The notes beneath the pieces were generated by a model, which was not told the origin of the DNA, ran no database searches, and saw only the letters and a program-made list of their open reading frames with translations. Positions 40,298-50,984 of a DNA stretch of 64,000 bases are shown piece after piece. The translations under genes and the position numbers were made by a program. Within the stretch, counting starts at the first letter, position 1; the number at the start of each line of letters is the position of its first letter. This DNA is from Candidatus Omnitrophota bacterium (GTDB lineage: Bacteria > CAIJMQ01), in NCBI GenBank assembly GCA_018812925.1, contig JAHJCU010000004.1:1-64000 (forward strand). The letters run 5' to 3'.

Positions 40298-40750
40298 TCA
40301 AATATCTCTTATTAATGCAATTTCACCGCAATCGGGGAATTTAGGGCAACTGATACATTCTTTCCACACTTTATGAGGTAACTTTTCTTTGGAAATTTCT
40401 TTGAAATCCAAACCTTTAAAAAATTCCGGCACATAAGTAAGGGCAAAAACTCTTTTGAGTCCTAATTGAGGCGCATCCTTAAGGCATAAATCCACTAAAT
40501 TTTTAGCTATTCCTTTGCTCTGCCAATCTTCTTTTAAGGCTAAAGATTTTATTTCACCCAAATCTTCCCAACATGAGTGAAGCGAACAACACCCTATTAT
40601 TTCTCCTTCGTCTTCGGCAACGAAAAAATCTCTCACGTTGTCATATAGTTCAGCCAAAGAACGAGGAAGAAGCACTTCTTTAGCGCTAAAGTATTCCAAC
40701 AATTGGTAAATAGGTATAACATCTTGAGTTTTGGCTTTTCTGATTTTCAT
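40298..40750 (-). CDS. GNAT-family N-acetyltransferase (ArgA-like)
   Basis: MKIRKAKTQDVIPIYQLLEYFS.., EIKSLALKEDWQSKGIAKNLVDLCL, LTYVPEFFKGLDFKEISKEKLPHKVW. Confidence 0.9.
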   Translation of the reverse strand: MKIRKAKTQDVIPIYQLLEYFSAKEVLLPRSLAELYDNVRDFFVAEDEGEIIGCCSLHSCWEDLGEIKSLALKEDWQSKGIAKNLVDLCLKDAPQLGLKRVFALTYVPEFFKGLDFKEISKEKLPHKVWKECISCPKFPDCGEIALIRDI

Positions 40751-40805
40751 AATAATATCCTTTAATTTAATATATTAACTTTAATTGCCCAACATCTGTT
40801 TATTT

Positions 40806-41555
40806 TTATTCTTTACTTAAAATTACAGGTCCATTTTTCATTATAGCAATCGTATGCTCAAAATGACAAGCCAAAGAATTATCCAACGTAACAGCAGTCC
40901 AACCATCATCCAGCACTTTAACTTCCCATGTGCCTTGAGAAACCATAGGTTCAATCGCAAGAACCATACCCTCCCTTAAGATAGGTCCTGTATGCGGCTT
41001 GCCAAAATTTGGAATTTGAGGTCCCTCATGAAGTTGTTTCCCAATGCCATGGCCCACAAAATCTCTTATTATTCCATAACCCTTGTCTTCGACAAGAGAT
41101 TGGATTGCCCAGGATATATCAAACAGATAATTGCCCGCTCTTGCTTTTTCTATGCCTTTATAAAGCGCTTTTTCCGTAACCTCAATGAGTTCTTTTGCTT
41201 CATCGCTTATTTCTCCAACCGAGTAAGTTACAGCAGCATCACCGTAATAGCCCTTGACCTTAACTCCCAAATCTATACTGACTATATCGCCGTTTTTTAA
41301 GATTCTTTTATCGGATGGAATACCATGGACTACTTCTTCGTTTATCGAAGCACAAATAGATGACGGATATCCCATATAGCCCTTGAATGCAGGAATCGCG
41401 CCTTCTTTATTTATCAAGTCTTCTGCGAAAAGTTCTAGTTCTTTTGTGTTTATCCCGGGTGCAACTATTGTTTTTATTGACTTTAAAATTCTCGCGACTA
41501 TCTTATTGGCTTCGCTTAAAATCTTGATTTCTTCTTTCGATTTAATTGGAATCAT
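40806..41555 (-). CDS. map: Type I methionine aminopeptidase
   Basis: NEEVVHGIPSDKRILKNGDIVSIDLGVKVKGYYGDAAVTYSVGE, FVGHGIGKQLHEGPQIPNFG. Confidence 0.97.
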   Translation of the reverse strand: MIPIKSKEEIKILSEANKIVARILKSIKTIVAPGINTKELELFAEDLINKEGAIPAFKGYMGYPSSICASINEEVVHGIPSDKRILKNGDIVSIDLGVKVKGYYGDAAVTYSVGEISDEAKELIEVTEKALYKGIEKARAGNYLFDISWAIQSLVEDKGYGIIRDFVGHGIGKQLHEGPQIPNFGKPHTGPILREGMVLAIEPMVSQGTWEVKVLDDGWTAVTLDNSLACHFEHTIAIMKNGPVILSKE

Positions 41556-41600
41556 TTGTTAACATCATAAGCTTTAAGTAGCAAGCTTAAAGCTTGTAAT

Positions 41601-43817
41601 TTATTGGGGTTGTTCTTTCGGGATTTCATTGTTGCCTTCAAGCTTTTCCAGATACGATTCATCTATTAAAACTACACGTGGTTTCACACCTTGAGGCGGG
41701 CCTATTATTCCTTGTTTTTCCATAAGGTCAATTAATCTTCCTGCCCTGGCATATCCTATGCTCATTCTTCTCTGAAGATGCGAAGCGGATGCTTGACCGC
41801 TTGCCAAAATAACTTTTATAGCATCCTTAAAAAGCGGGTCTTTTTCTGCCGGCAGCACAGGGTCTTCCTTCGTATTAACCCTATCCAATTTAAAATCTAT
41901 TTCGCTAAAATCCGGTTTGCCCATTTGTTCAAGATGTTTTACGATTCGCTCAATTTCTTCTTCGGCAACAAAGGGTCCCTGCACGCGAATAGGCTTTCCG
42001 CCGGCAGCAAGATAAAGCATATCTCCTTTACCCAGAAGTTTATCCGCCCCCATTGAATCAAGAACAGTTCTCGAATCTACTCTAGAAGACACTTGAAAAG
42101 AAATACGATAAGGGAAATTCGCCTTAATTACGCCCGTTACCACATCTACGGAAGGTCTTTGAGTAGCCAAAATAAGATGAATACCCGCCGCTCTGGAAAG
42201 TTGAGCAAGACGCATAATCATCTCTTCGACTTTTCTTGAAGCCACAGACATAAGGTCAGCCAATTCGTCTATTATGACAACAATATAAGGCATTTTTTCA
42301 TTGTCGTTTTTTTCTTGCTGCATCTTTTCATTAAATTTTTCGATATGTCTTACTCCCATTTCCGCAAGCTTTCCGTATCTTGTTTCCATCTCTTCCACTA
42401 TCCACTGTAAAGCGGCCGGAGCTTCCTTAGCCATTGTTACTATCGGCGCAAATAAATGTGGTATCTGCGAAAAAGGCGCAAGTTCTACCATTTTGGGGTC
42501 CACAAGCAGAAACTTTACTTCGTGCGGATAAGCATTAAAAAGTATAGATGAAATTAATGAATGCAAACAAACTGTTTTTCCCGAGCCGGTAGTTCCCGCA
42601 ATCAGAAGATGTGGCATTCCTTTCAAATCAGCAACAAGAGGGTTACCTCTTATATCTTTACCTAAAGCAATTGCAAGTTTTGATTTTGCTCTTAAATTTG
42701 AAAATTCTTTTGATTGAAGAATTTCCTTCAAATATACAAGGCGAGAAGTAGGATTGGGAATTTCAATTCCCATAACAGCTTTGCCTGGGATAGGAGCAAC
42801 AATTCTAACAGAAGGCGCGCGAAGTGCCAAAGCAATATCATCTGATAAGGAAACAATGCTTTGGACCTTAACGCCAACACCGGGTTCCACCTCATAAGAA
42901 GTGATAACAGGACCTTTCTGAACACTGGTTACTTTTGCTTCTATGCCAAATTCCAAAAGCGCCTTTTCTAATTTTTTAGAATTATTATAAATATAAGAAT
43001 CGTCCGTCAGTTTTTCTTCGGGCGGGTCATTGAGCAAAGAAAGAGGAGGAAGGGCAAACAAAGAGCTGTCTATATCGTGCTTTCTTTCTGCTTGAAAAAG
43101 GTCAGGGATTAATTTTTCTTCTTCCTTTTCTTTATAAATTTTAACGGGTTCAGGCACTTTGACTTTAGGAATAGTTTTGATGCTTTCTTCTTTGGTAAAA
43201 ATATCAGACTTTGACATGGAAGAAATTGTCGCTTTTTTCTGCGTTTCAAACGGTTTTGTTACCCTATAACTTCTCAACCTTTTAATTTTTTGTAGCAGGA
43301 AAAAATAGAAGTTTTCATACGAAGATATAAGAATAATGCCCGCAATAAAAGCAATAGTTGTTATTATATATGTTCCGATACCGCCAAAAAATTTAAGCAT
43401 TGAGGAAGACAATAAATGACCTATTATTCCTCCTGCAAATTTAATTTCACCTTCTATAAACAGACCCTTTAAAAAAACACTGCCAATTCCCTTAAGAGCA
43501 AAGAAAACAGTCAAAGAAATAAGCAAAATAACACAGCCGATTATTCTGGAGCCGATATGCGTTTCATAACGCGAAAAAAAATGCAGGTAAATTAAACCCA
43601 ACCCTAAAAAAACCACCAGATATGCCAATACTCCAAAAAGAGAGTAAAGCCCAAAGCCCATCCATGCCCCGACTATGCCTATCATGTTTTGAGCAGGGCG
43701 ATTGGGCGGATTCTGAAGAATGCTTAAATCGGCGGGAGAAAAAGAAATTAAACTCAAAAACACAAGGGCAACCACACCTAGAAGTATAATACTTGCTATT
43801 TCTCTTTTATATTGCAT
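41601..43817 (-). CDS. ftsK: FtsK/SpoIIIE-type DNA translocase
   Basis: N-terminal TM segments; GTTGSGKTVCLHSLISSILFNAYPHEVKFLLVDPKMVEL; gamma winged helix; likely start MQYKRE at 43817. Confidence 0.96.
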   Translation of the reverse strand: MQYKREIASIILLGVVALVFLSLISFSPADLSILQNPPNRPAQNMIGIVGAWMGFGLYSLFGVLAYLVVFLGLGLIYLHFFSRYETHIGSRIIGCVILLISLTVFFALKGIGSVFLKGLFIEGEIKFAGGIIGHLLSSSMLKFFGGIGTYIITTIAFIAGIILISSYENFYFFLLQKIKRLRSYRVTKPFETQKKATISSMSKSDIFTKEESIKTIPKVKVPEPVKIYKEKEEEKLIPDLFQAERKHDIDSSLFALPPLSLLNDPPEEKLTDDSYIYNNSKKLEKALLEFGIEAKVTSVQKGPVITSYEVEPGVGVKVQSIVSLSDDIALALRAPSVRIVAPIPGKAVMGIEIPNPTSRLVYLKEILQSKEFSNLRAKSKLAIALGKDIRGNPLVADLKGMPHLLIAGTTGSGKTVCLHSLISSILFNAYPHEVKFLLVDPKMVELAPFSQIPHLFAPIVTMAKEAPAALQWIVEEMETRYGKLAEMGVRHIEKFNEKMQQEKNDNEKMPYIVVIIDELADLMSVASRKVEEMIMRLAQLSRAAGIHLILATQRPSVDVVTGVIKANFPYRISFQVSSRVDSRTVLDSMGADKLLGKGDMLYLAAGGKPIRVQGPFVAEEEIERIVKHLEQMGKPDFSEIDFKLDRVNTKEDPVLPAEKDPLFKDAIKVILASGQASASHLQRRMSIGYARAGRLIDLMEKQGIIGPPQGVKPRVVLIDESYLEKLEGNNEIPKEQPQ

Positions 43818-43852
43818 TGTCTGCAAATTATTTAAAATTGAAAATTGCACAT

Positions 43853-44155
43853 TCAAAATCCTTCTAAATCTTGAATCTTAAATTTAAAATGTTTATTTAT
43901 GCCGTAGTCGTTTATATCACCATCTCCTGTTATGGTATAGCCAGCGCCGTCAATAGTGATATCATCGGCCCCGGCAATTAAACCGTGACTATTACAAGTC
44001 AAATCTCCCGTAAGTTGGTAAGTATAACCAGAATCTCCTACAACCGTATCCCCACAAGCACAAACAGTATCAGTCGCTCCATCGTAATTCGTATCACCGC
44101 AACCAGCTGCCTGAAGTCGGCTTCCTAATCCTACTATCCATATTAGAATAAACAA
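43853..44155 (-). pseudogene. Truncated remnant of a secreted beta-helix surface protein
   Basis: Signal peptide followed by CGDTVVGDSGYTYQLTGDLTC..GLIAGADDITIDGAGYTITGDG, ending abruptly in repeat-encoded NKHFKFKIQDLEGF. Confidence 0.6.
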
Positions 44156-44256
44156 AATAAAAACAATTCTATGTTTTACTCATATTTAACAAATTAATTG
44201 TATCACTAAATAAAAAAGGAGGGAAGTAAACCCGCATTAGCTTCAAAAATTTATAT

Positions 44257-45030
44257 CTACCCTTGGCTTAATTTATCCATTAGTTCGTCAGGTATATCAA
44301 AGTTTGCATATACATCCTGAACGTCATCGTGCTCTTCCAATGCTTCCACAAGTTGCAACATCTTTTCCGCGGATTTTTCATCCGCAACGGGGGTAGGATT
44401 TTCGGGTAACATCTCTATTTTTGCGGAAATGATCTGGATATTTTTATTCTTAAGCGCTTCTTTAACTTTGTTAAAATCTTCCACTCTTGCAATCAAGGCG
44501 CACTCTTCGTCTTCCATTCTGAAATCTTCGGCTCCGGTGTTTATAGTAATTTCCATTAATTCTTCTTCGTTAAACTTCTCTTTCTTTTCTTCAGTCTTAA
44601 ATATGGATATTGTTGCAACGCCTTTCTTTTTGAAAAATCTCATCGCAGCACCCGGAGCAGCGAGATTGCCGCCAAATTTGGAAAATATGTGTTTCATCTC
44701 GGAAGAAGCCCGATTTTTGTTATCGGTTATCATTTCTATTATAAAAGCGATTCCCCCCGGCCCATATGCTTCATAAGTGCATTGTTCAAGAGTAACACCC
44801 GGTAGTTCACCAGTGCCTTTTTTTATTGCGCGGGTTATATTTTCCTGAGGCATATTAACCTCTCTTGCAGCATCCACAGCCGCTCTTAATACAGAATTCA
44901 TGCTAATATCGCCACCGCTACGAGCAGCAATTGTAATCTGCTTGCCTATACGGCTGAAAACCTTGCCTCTCTGCGCATCAGCCTTCCCTTTCTTGTGTTT
45001 TATACTCGCCCAATGACTATGTCCTGACAT
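44257..45030 (-). CDS. yebC: YebC/PmpR (TACO1) family protein
   Basis: MSGHSHWASIKHKKGKADAQRGKVFSRIGKQITIAARSGG. Confidence 0.97.
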   Translation of the reverse strand: MSGHSHWASIKHKKGKADAQRGKVFSRIGKQITIAARSGGDISMNSVLRAAVDAAREVNMPQENITRAIKKGTGELPGVTLEQCTYEAYGPGGIAFIIEMITDNKNRASSEMKHIFSKFGGNLAAPGAAMRFFKKKGVATISIFKTEEKKEKFNEEELMEITINTGAEDFRMEDEECALIARVEDFNKVKEALKNKNIQIISAKIEMLPENPTPVADEKSAEKMLQLVEALEEHDDVQDVYANFDIPDELMDKLSQG

Positions 45031-45061
45031 GTTTATACCTCCCTATTAAATTTTGAATGGT

Positions 45062-47065
45062 TTATTTTTTTGTTTCACTTTCCTCGATAATTTTCTTCGC
45101 TATATGAGCAGGTGTTTCCTCATAACAGGAAAATTTCGTTTGGAAAGTCCCTCTTCCTTTTGTAATAGATTTAAGCGTAGATGAGTATCTGTGCATTTCT
45201 CCAGAAGGAATTAGCGCTTTTATTATTCTCGCATGTTCTTTAACTTCAATAGTAAGGATTCTTCCCCTTCTTGCATTGATATCGCCTGTAACATCTCCGA
45301 CATATTCTTCGGGCAAAGTTATTTCTGCTTCCATTATCGGTTCTAGAATAGTCGGCTTTGCCTTTTTGACCGCATCTCTGAAGGCCATTGAACCGGCAAT
45401 CTGAAACGCTATATCCGAAGAATCAACAGGATGAAAACTGCCGTCGTACACGCTAACCCTTATATCAGTAACAAGATAACTTGTGGTAACACCTTGTACC
45501 AAAGCTTCTTTTACCCCTTTTTCCACTGAAGGTATAAACTTTGAAGGAATTCTTCCTCCTACTATTTTATTAGCAAATTCAAACCCCTTACCTCTTGGTA
45601 AATGTTCAACTTCCAACCATACATCCGCATATTGTCCATGTCCGCCGGTTTGTCTTTTGTATTTACCTTGAACTTTAGCGGAGCCCTTAATCGTTTCTCT
45701 GTAGGATATTCTTGGTTCTTTGAAGTCAACATGCACTCCGAATTTATGTTCCAATCTTTTAGCAACCGTTCCCAAATGAAGCTCGCCCATTCCCGAAAGC
45801 ACAATTTCACTAAATTCTTTACTTAAACTAACTTGAAGGGTTGAATCCTCTTTGCATAATTTATCCAAAGCAAAACTAAGCTTTTCCTCGTCTTTTATTT
45901 CTTTAGGAACAACAGATACGGAAGTATTGGGGTGAGGAAATTCTAGTAATTTCAAAGAAACACTATCTTTAACACTGGATAATGTATCTGAAATTTTTAC
46001 GGATTTTAGCTTAGCTATTCCTACAATCTCGCCTACTCCTACACTCTCTACTTCATCTTTTGTATGTCCTTTAATAATCTGAAATTTCTGTCCAAATTTT
46101 TCTTCTGTGCTCTGCGACACATTATAAACCAATGAACCTGCAGCAAAATTGCCCGAGAACACTCTAAAGAGCACAACATCTCCCAAATGCGGTTCAGAAA
46201 CTACTTTAAAAACCTGGGCAAGTGATTCTTTTTTATCGATAATATTTATATCTTTACCGTCTTTATCCAAAACTTTCCTTTCAGTGGGATTGGGGAAAAA
46301 CTCAATTAAAAATTTAGCCAATAAATCAATTCCTATATCCAAATAGTTGGAACCACACATGATCGGGGATATATTCCCCTGTTTTATACCTATTCTTAAT
46401 CCCTTTTTTATTTCGTCAGAAGTCAGTTTACCGTTTTCTAAATACTTTTCCACCAAAATGTCATCTGTTTCGGCTACATTTTCCATTAATTTTTCTCTAA
46501 AACCTGAAAATTCCCCGGGAATACTTTCAGATTCTTCTATTAAGTCAATAACCGCTTTAAAGGTTTTCCCCTCTATTTGAGGCGCTTGAACAGGAACAAA
46601 TTGCGCTCCTAGTTTTAATTGAATTTCATTTAATATTTTATTAAAATCTGCCTCTTCTCTATCCATTTTGTTAATAAAAATCAATCTCGGCAAGTTTTTT
46701 TCTCGAACCATATTCCATATCTGCTCTGTTTGAACTTCAATGCTTCCGGTAGCATCTATGACAAAAACCGCGCCGTCAACGGCATCTAATGCGCTAATTA
46801 CTTCGCCTACAAAATCGGGATATCCCGGGGTATCTATAAAATTAAAATTGTATTTTCCATAAGGACAATTAAATAATTTAATCGTATGTGTAAAATTTCT
46901 CTCTTTTTCTTCCTGTGTAAAGTCGGAATTCAAATGAGCTTCTTCTTTTCTGGGAATTTCGGGAATTACATTGGCTTTGACAAGCAAATTTGCGACTAGA
47001 GAACTTTTGCCGGTATTGCTCTGCGAAACAAAAACAACATTTCTTATGTTTTCTACAGATACCAT
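45062..47065 (-). CDS. Elongation factor G-like GTPase (EF-G paralogue)
   Basis: SNTGKSSLVANLL, FIDTPGYPDFVGEV, INKMDREEADF; domain IV GGHGQYADVWLEVEHLPRGKGFEF. P-loop and switch deviate from canonical EF-G. Confidence 0.92.
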   Translation of the reverse strand: MVSVENIRNVVFVSQSNTGKSSLVANLLVKANVIPEIPRKEEAHLNSDFTQEEKERNFTHTIKLFNCPYGKYNFNFIDTPGYPDFVGEVISALDAVDGAVFVIDATGSIEVQTEQIWNMVREKNLPRLIFINKMDREEADFNKILNEIQLKLGAQFVPVQAPQIEGKTFKAVIDLIEESESIPGEFSGFREKLMENVAETDDILVEKYLENGKLTSDEIKKGLRIGIKQGNISPIMCGSNYLDIGIDLLAKFLIEFFPNPTERKVLDKDGKDINIIDKKESLAQVFKVVSEPHLGDVVLFRVFSGNFAAGSLVYNVSQSTEEKFGQKFQIIKGHTKDEVESVGVGEIVGIAKLKSVKISDTLSSVKDSVSLKLLEFPHPNTSVSVVPKEIKDEEKLSFALDKLCKEDSTLQVSLSKEFSEIVLSGMGELHLGTVAKRLEHKFGVHVDFKEPRISYRETIKGSAKVQGKYKRQTGGHGQYADVWLEVEHLPRGKGFEFANKIVGGRIPSKFIPSVEKGVKEALVQGVTTSYLVTDIRVSVYDGSFHPVDSSDIAFQIAGSMAFRDAVKKAKPTILEPIMEAEITLPEEYVGDVTGDINARRGRILTIEVKEHARIIKALIPSGEMHRYSSTLKSITKGRGTFQTKFSCYEETPAHIAKKIIEESETKK

Positions 47066-47103
47066 GTATAACCTCCTTCCAATGCTTGATTTTTAGACCG
47101 TAA

Positions 47104-47232
47104 ACCCCGTTAGAGATAGCTTCAACGATACGCCGGAGCGTAATTATGCGAAGCCGTTTTTATCTTATCTTTAACTTTTAAAGCTTTGGTTGAAGCTAAT
47201 TCTTCTGTTAAAGCGGAATCTCTAAACGGGGT
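47104..47232. repeat. CCCCGTTAG-family element (copy 1 upstream of hflX)
   Basis: ACCCCGTTAGAGATAGCTTCAAC .. GTTGAAGCT .. AATCTCTAAACGGGGT. Confidence 0.75.
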
Positions 47233-47262
47233 AAATATAACATATTGAAGGGCATAGAGTAA

Positions 47263-47416
47263 ACCCCGTTAAAGATAACTCCAACGCCCGCCTAATGCGA
47301 AGCGGGCGAGTATCGTCAAAACGTAATATTTATAAAGATATTTTTTATAGCAATTTTAAATCTTAAATCTTAATTTAAAGCTCTAATTTCTGTTGTAGTA
47401 AAATCTCTAACGGGGT
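47263..47416. repeat. CCCCGTTAG-family element (copy 2 upstream of hflX)
   Basis: ACCCCGTTAAAGAT .. ATCTCTAACGGGGT, internal CGCCCGCctaatgcgaaGCGGGCG (47285-47308). Confidence 0.8.
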
Positions 47417-47431
47417 AGAATAGCAATTGAT

Positions 47432-48670
47432 ATGATAGAAAAAGAATTGGCTATCCTAGTATCGGACAAGAGATATTGCAATTACGACCCTCTAGAAGAA
47501 TTGAGGCAACTTGCAAAAACCGCAGGAGCAGAAACAATAGATTGCGCAAGATTTGACTTTTCCCATCCCACTGCAAATCTTTTTATAGGAAAAGGCCAAG
47601 TAGAAAAATTAAGAGAATTATGCGATGAGAAAAATGCAAACCTTATAATATTTGACCATGAGTTAAGCCCCACCCAACAAAGAAATTTAGAGGAAATTAC
47701 ACAAGTAAAAGTGATAGATAGAACCCAACTGATATTGGATATATTTGCCCAACACGCCAATTCCAAGGAAGGAGAGTTGCAAGTAGAACTTGCTCAAATA
47801 AATTATTTGCTTACCCGCCTTACTGGTAAAGGCAAAGAACTTTCACAATTGGGAGGAGGCATTGGAACGCGCGGCTCCGGAGAAATGAAATTGGAATATG
47901 ACAAAAGGAAAATCAGAAAAAACATCACTATTTTAAATAAAAGGTTGGAAAAGATTTCAATGCATCGCGAACTTAAAAGAGAAAAAAGAAAAGAAAATAT
48001 GACCCCTTTGATTGTTTTAGTGGGGTATACAAATTCCGGCAAGACAACTCTTACAAACACTCTATCCTCTTCAGATTTTGCGCAAGGAGATAAGTTATTT
48101 TTAACCCTTGATTCGGTGATGAGAAAAATTGATGTAGGAAATAATCAAAAAGCAATTATTGTTGATACTGTAGGCTTCATAAAAGGGCTTCCCCACCAGT
48201 TAATAGCATCATTTAAATCCACATTGGAAGAGGTAAACTATGCGGATATTCTTGTTCATGTTATGGATTCATCAAGTATAGACATAGAAGGAAATTATAA
48301 AGTCGTAACTGATATATTGAAAGAACTTAACGCTTTGGACAAACCTATTGTGACTATTTTTAATAAAGAAGACAAGCTCAATGCGAATGATAAGAGAGAG
48401 CTTCAAAGAATTTTTCCAAAAGGAATTTTTATTTCTGCCGCTAACGGTGATAATATAGAGTCGTTAAAAAATAAATTATTTCAATTGCTTCAAGAAAAAA
48501 GGGAAATAGTTAAAATTTCAATCCCTTTTGATAAAATGAATATCCTTCCAATGATTCATGAACAGGGCAAAATCATTACAAAAGAGTTTAAAAATAACGG
48601 GGTTAGGATTACTGCGGAAATACCGCGCACCTTAAGCTGGAAATTAGACCCATACAAGACAAAAAAATGA
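47432..48670 (+). CDS. hflX: GTPase HflX
   Basis: [75 protein letters not shown]. Confidence 0.96.
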   Translation: MIEKELAILVSDKRYCNYDPLEELRQLAKTAGAETIDCARFDFSHPTANLFIGKGQVEKLRELCDEKNANLIIFDHELSPTQQRNLEEITQVKVIDRTQLILDIFAQHANSKEGELQVELAQINYLLTRLTGKGKELSQLGGGIGTRGSGEMKLEYDKRKIRKNITILNKRLEKISMHRELKREKRKENMTPLIVLVGYTNSGKTTLTNTLSSSDFAQGDKLFLTLDSVMRKIDVGNNQKAIIVDTVGFIKGLPHQLIASFKSTLEEVNYADILVHVMDSSSIDIEGNYKVVTDILKELNALDKPIVTIFNKEDKLNANDKRELQRIFPKGIFISAANGDNIESLKNKLFQLLQEKREIVKISIPFDKMNILPMIHEQGKIITKEFKNNGVRITAEIPRTLSWKLDPYKTKK

Positions 48671-49626
48671 GGATACTGATAACAGGAGGCGCCGGATTTA
48701 TTGGTTCCCACTTATGCAAAAAACTTGCAACAAAAGGACATAAAATTATATGTATGGACAATCTCTTAACTGGAGAAAAAGAAAATATTAAGGAACTGCT
48801 ATCTTTGCCGAATTTCCAATTTATAGAACATGACGTAAGCGAATATATTGAAATTAAAGAAGGTTTGGATTATGTCCTGCATTTTGCTTCTCCTGCTTCG
48901 CCACTTGATTATCTTAAATTCCCCATACAAACCCTAAAGGTCGGGTCATTAGGGACACATAATGCTTTGGGTCTGGCAAAAACAAAGAGGGCAAAGTTCC
49001 TGTTGGCTTCCACTTCTGAAGTGTATGGAGACCCTGAAGTAAACCCTCAGCCGGAAGAATATTGGGGCAATGTGAACTGTATCAGTCCAAGAGGTGTTTA
49101 TGACGAAGCAAAAAGATTTGGCGAAGCAATTACTATGGCTTATCATAGATATCATAAATTAGACACAAGAATAGCCAGAATTTTTAATACTTTTGGGCCG
49201 GGAATGAGATTAAACGATGGCAGAGCAGTTCCTGCTTTTATAGGTCAATCTTTGGCAGAAAAACCCCTAACTGTATTTGGAAGCGGACTTCAAACAAGGA
49301 GTTTCTGCTATATAAGCGACCTTGTAGAAGGCATTCTAAAACTCATGAATTCCTCGATTAATGAGCCAATAAATATTGGAAATCCGCAGGAATTCAGTGT
49401 GCTGGAATTTGCAAAAAAAATAATATATTTGACTAAAAGCAAAAGTGAAATAACCTTCCAACCACTCCCGGAAGACGACCCTAAAGTGAGAAGACCTGAC
49501 ATTTCGAAAGCAAAAAGTTTACTTAATTGGCAGCCAAAAGTAGGTATTGATGAAGGGCTAAACAAAACAATAGAATATTTTAGGAATAAATTAGTTAAAC
49601 TCTATAACTTAAAAGTCAAAACGTAA
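48667..49626 (+). CDS. NAD-dependent epimerase/dehydratase, UDP-glucuronate decarboxylase-like
   Basis: [87 protein letters not shown]. Confidence 0.93.
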   Translation: MRILITGGAGFIGSHLCKKLATKGHKIICMDNLLTGEKENIKELLSLPNFQFIEHDVSEYIEIKEGLDYVLHFASPASPLDYLKFPIQTLKVGSLGTHNALGLAKTKRAKFLLASTSEVYGDPEVNPQPEEYWGNVNCISPRGVYDEAKRFGEAITMAYHRYHKLDTRIARIFNTFGPGMRLNDGRAVPAFIGQSLAEKPLTVFGSGLQTRSFCYISDLVEGILKLMNSSINEPINIGNPQEFSVLEFAKKIIYLTKSKSEITFQPLPEDDPKVRRPDISKAKSLLNWQPKVGIDEGLNKTIEYFRNKLVKLYNLKVKT

Positions 49627-49810
49627 AAGTAACCCCTAGAAATTGCTCCGCAATTTCAGGGACATAGTCCTCGGAATCTTTCCAAGATTCCAGAGGGAAA
49701 CCACAATCAAAAATTCAAAATTAACTGTTTTTATTATTTAGATTTTATCTTTTGACTTGTCTGCTCCGACGTTACGTCGGAGTAAATTTTACCTTTTTAC
49801 TTTTGACTTT
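49608..49810. repeat. Compound repeat: heptad arms enclosing hairpins and a CTCCGACGTTACGTCGGAG palindrome
   Basis: TTAAAAG TCAAAAC GTAAAAG .. GAAATTGC/GCAATTTC, GGAATCTT/AAGATTCC .. CTCCGACGTTACGTCGGAG (49764-49782) .. TTTTACC TTTTTAC TTTTGAC. Confidence 0.75.
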
Positions 49811-50930
49811 CCAAAATCTCTTTCTCGTCAAGAACTATATGCCTAATCTCTTTCTTGTCCACCGAATAGACAATATTGATTTTGCCCTTTAAGTCCTGAA
49901 TTGCCGAAGGATACGCAAAATCCACGTCATCCTCTTCTTCTAAAATCTTTTTTATAGGGAAACTTTTGCCATTATCTTCTGATAACGCGATGGTAAGATT
50001 GGTACGGCTCTTGGAATCATCATTAAAAATCAGTATTATATTGCCCGATGCAAGTCGTAATAAATCAAATCCTGAGCCCGGATTAAACAAATCTTTTCTT
50101 TGCTCGGGTTTACTCCAAGTCTTCCCTTTATCTTTAGAAAAAGATTGCCAGAAATAACCGCCCCTTTCAGGACGCATTAACATAAGAAGTTCCCTGCCCA
50201 TCACCTGAATGATAGCAGGTTGAAGATTTCCGGGCCTAGACTTAATAAGAGCAGAATTATAAATTATTTTCCCATCAATGAATTCACACACATAAGAATA
50301 ATAACCACTAAATTCTTTATATAACGGCAAAAGGAATCCCTTATCATCTAAAATTACAGGTTTACCTCTTCCCAAATCTCCCATTTTATAAAAAGGAAAA
50401 ATTCTTTTAGGAGAAATCCACGAAAAATTAATGTCTCTTACATCATCAGTAAACGCATTTAACTTCGATTTAGTATAAAAAAGCCGAGCAGTGCTCCACC
50501 CTGTCCCCCAAAGATACGAATAGAAACAATAAATCTCGTTATCTAATAAGAAAATCATAGGGTTGCCATCTGCTCTATTAGGCGTATCTATGAGTATTTG
50601 AGGTTCACTCCATCCGTTACCATGCAGTTTTTTAAAACTCAAAACAATAGCAGTATCTCTGTTTTTCTCCTTGCTACCGGAACTCCATGCCACAAAAAGA
50701 GTTCCGTCAGAAAGTTCCAACAGACTTACAGCATGATTAAAAACTCTATCAGCAGGCAAAGGCAGTGTTTCCCTTTCCATGCATATACCAACTGCTAATT
50801 GAAAAAGAAAAAAATTAAGCAAAAAAAATAGAAATATTCTATTTCTGGATATCATAATGTTAAAAAGTAAAGAACCCCTTGCTACCTCGCGTGGCATTTT
50901 TGTCCCATAAAAGATACTGTAGTTGCCCAT
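49797..50930 (-). CDS. Sialidase/BNR-repeat exo-alpha-sialidase family protein
   Basis: SKDKGKTWSKPEQRK, SEDNGKSFPIKK Asp-box motifs, RGKPVILDDKGFLLPLYKE. Confidence 0.85.
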   Translation of the reverse strand: MGNYSIFYGTKMPREVARGSLLFNIMISRNRIFLFFLLNFFLFQLAVGICMERETLPLPADRVFNHAVSLLELSDGTLFVAWSSGSKEKNRDTAIVLSFKKLHGNGWSEPQILIDTPNRADGNPMIFLLDNEIYCFYSYLWGTGWSTARLFYTKSKLNAFTDDVRDINFSWISPKRIFPFYKMGDLGRGKPVILDDKGFLLPLYKEFSGYYSYVCEFIDGKIIYNSALIKSRPGNLQPAIIQVMGRELLMLMRPERGGYFWQSFSKDKGKTWSKPEQRKDLFNPGSGFDLLRLASGNIILIFNDDSKSRTNLTIALSEDNGKSFPIKKILEEEDDVDFAYPSAIQDLKGKINIVYSVDKKEIRHIVLDEKEILESQK

Positions 50931-50984
50931 TTATGGGCTTTTAAAAAGCTGATGAATCGGCAACTACAAAATACATCCCACTCT

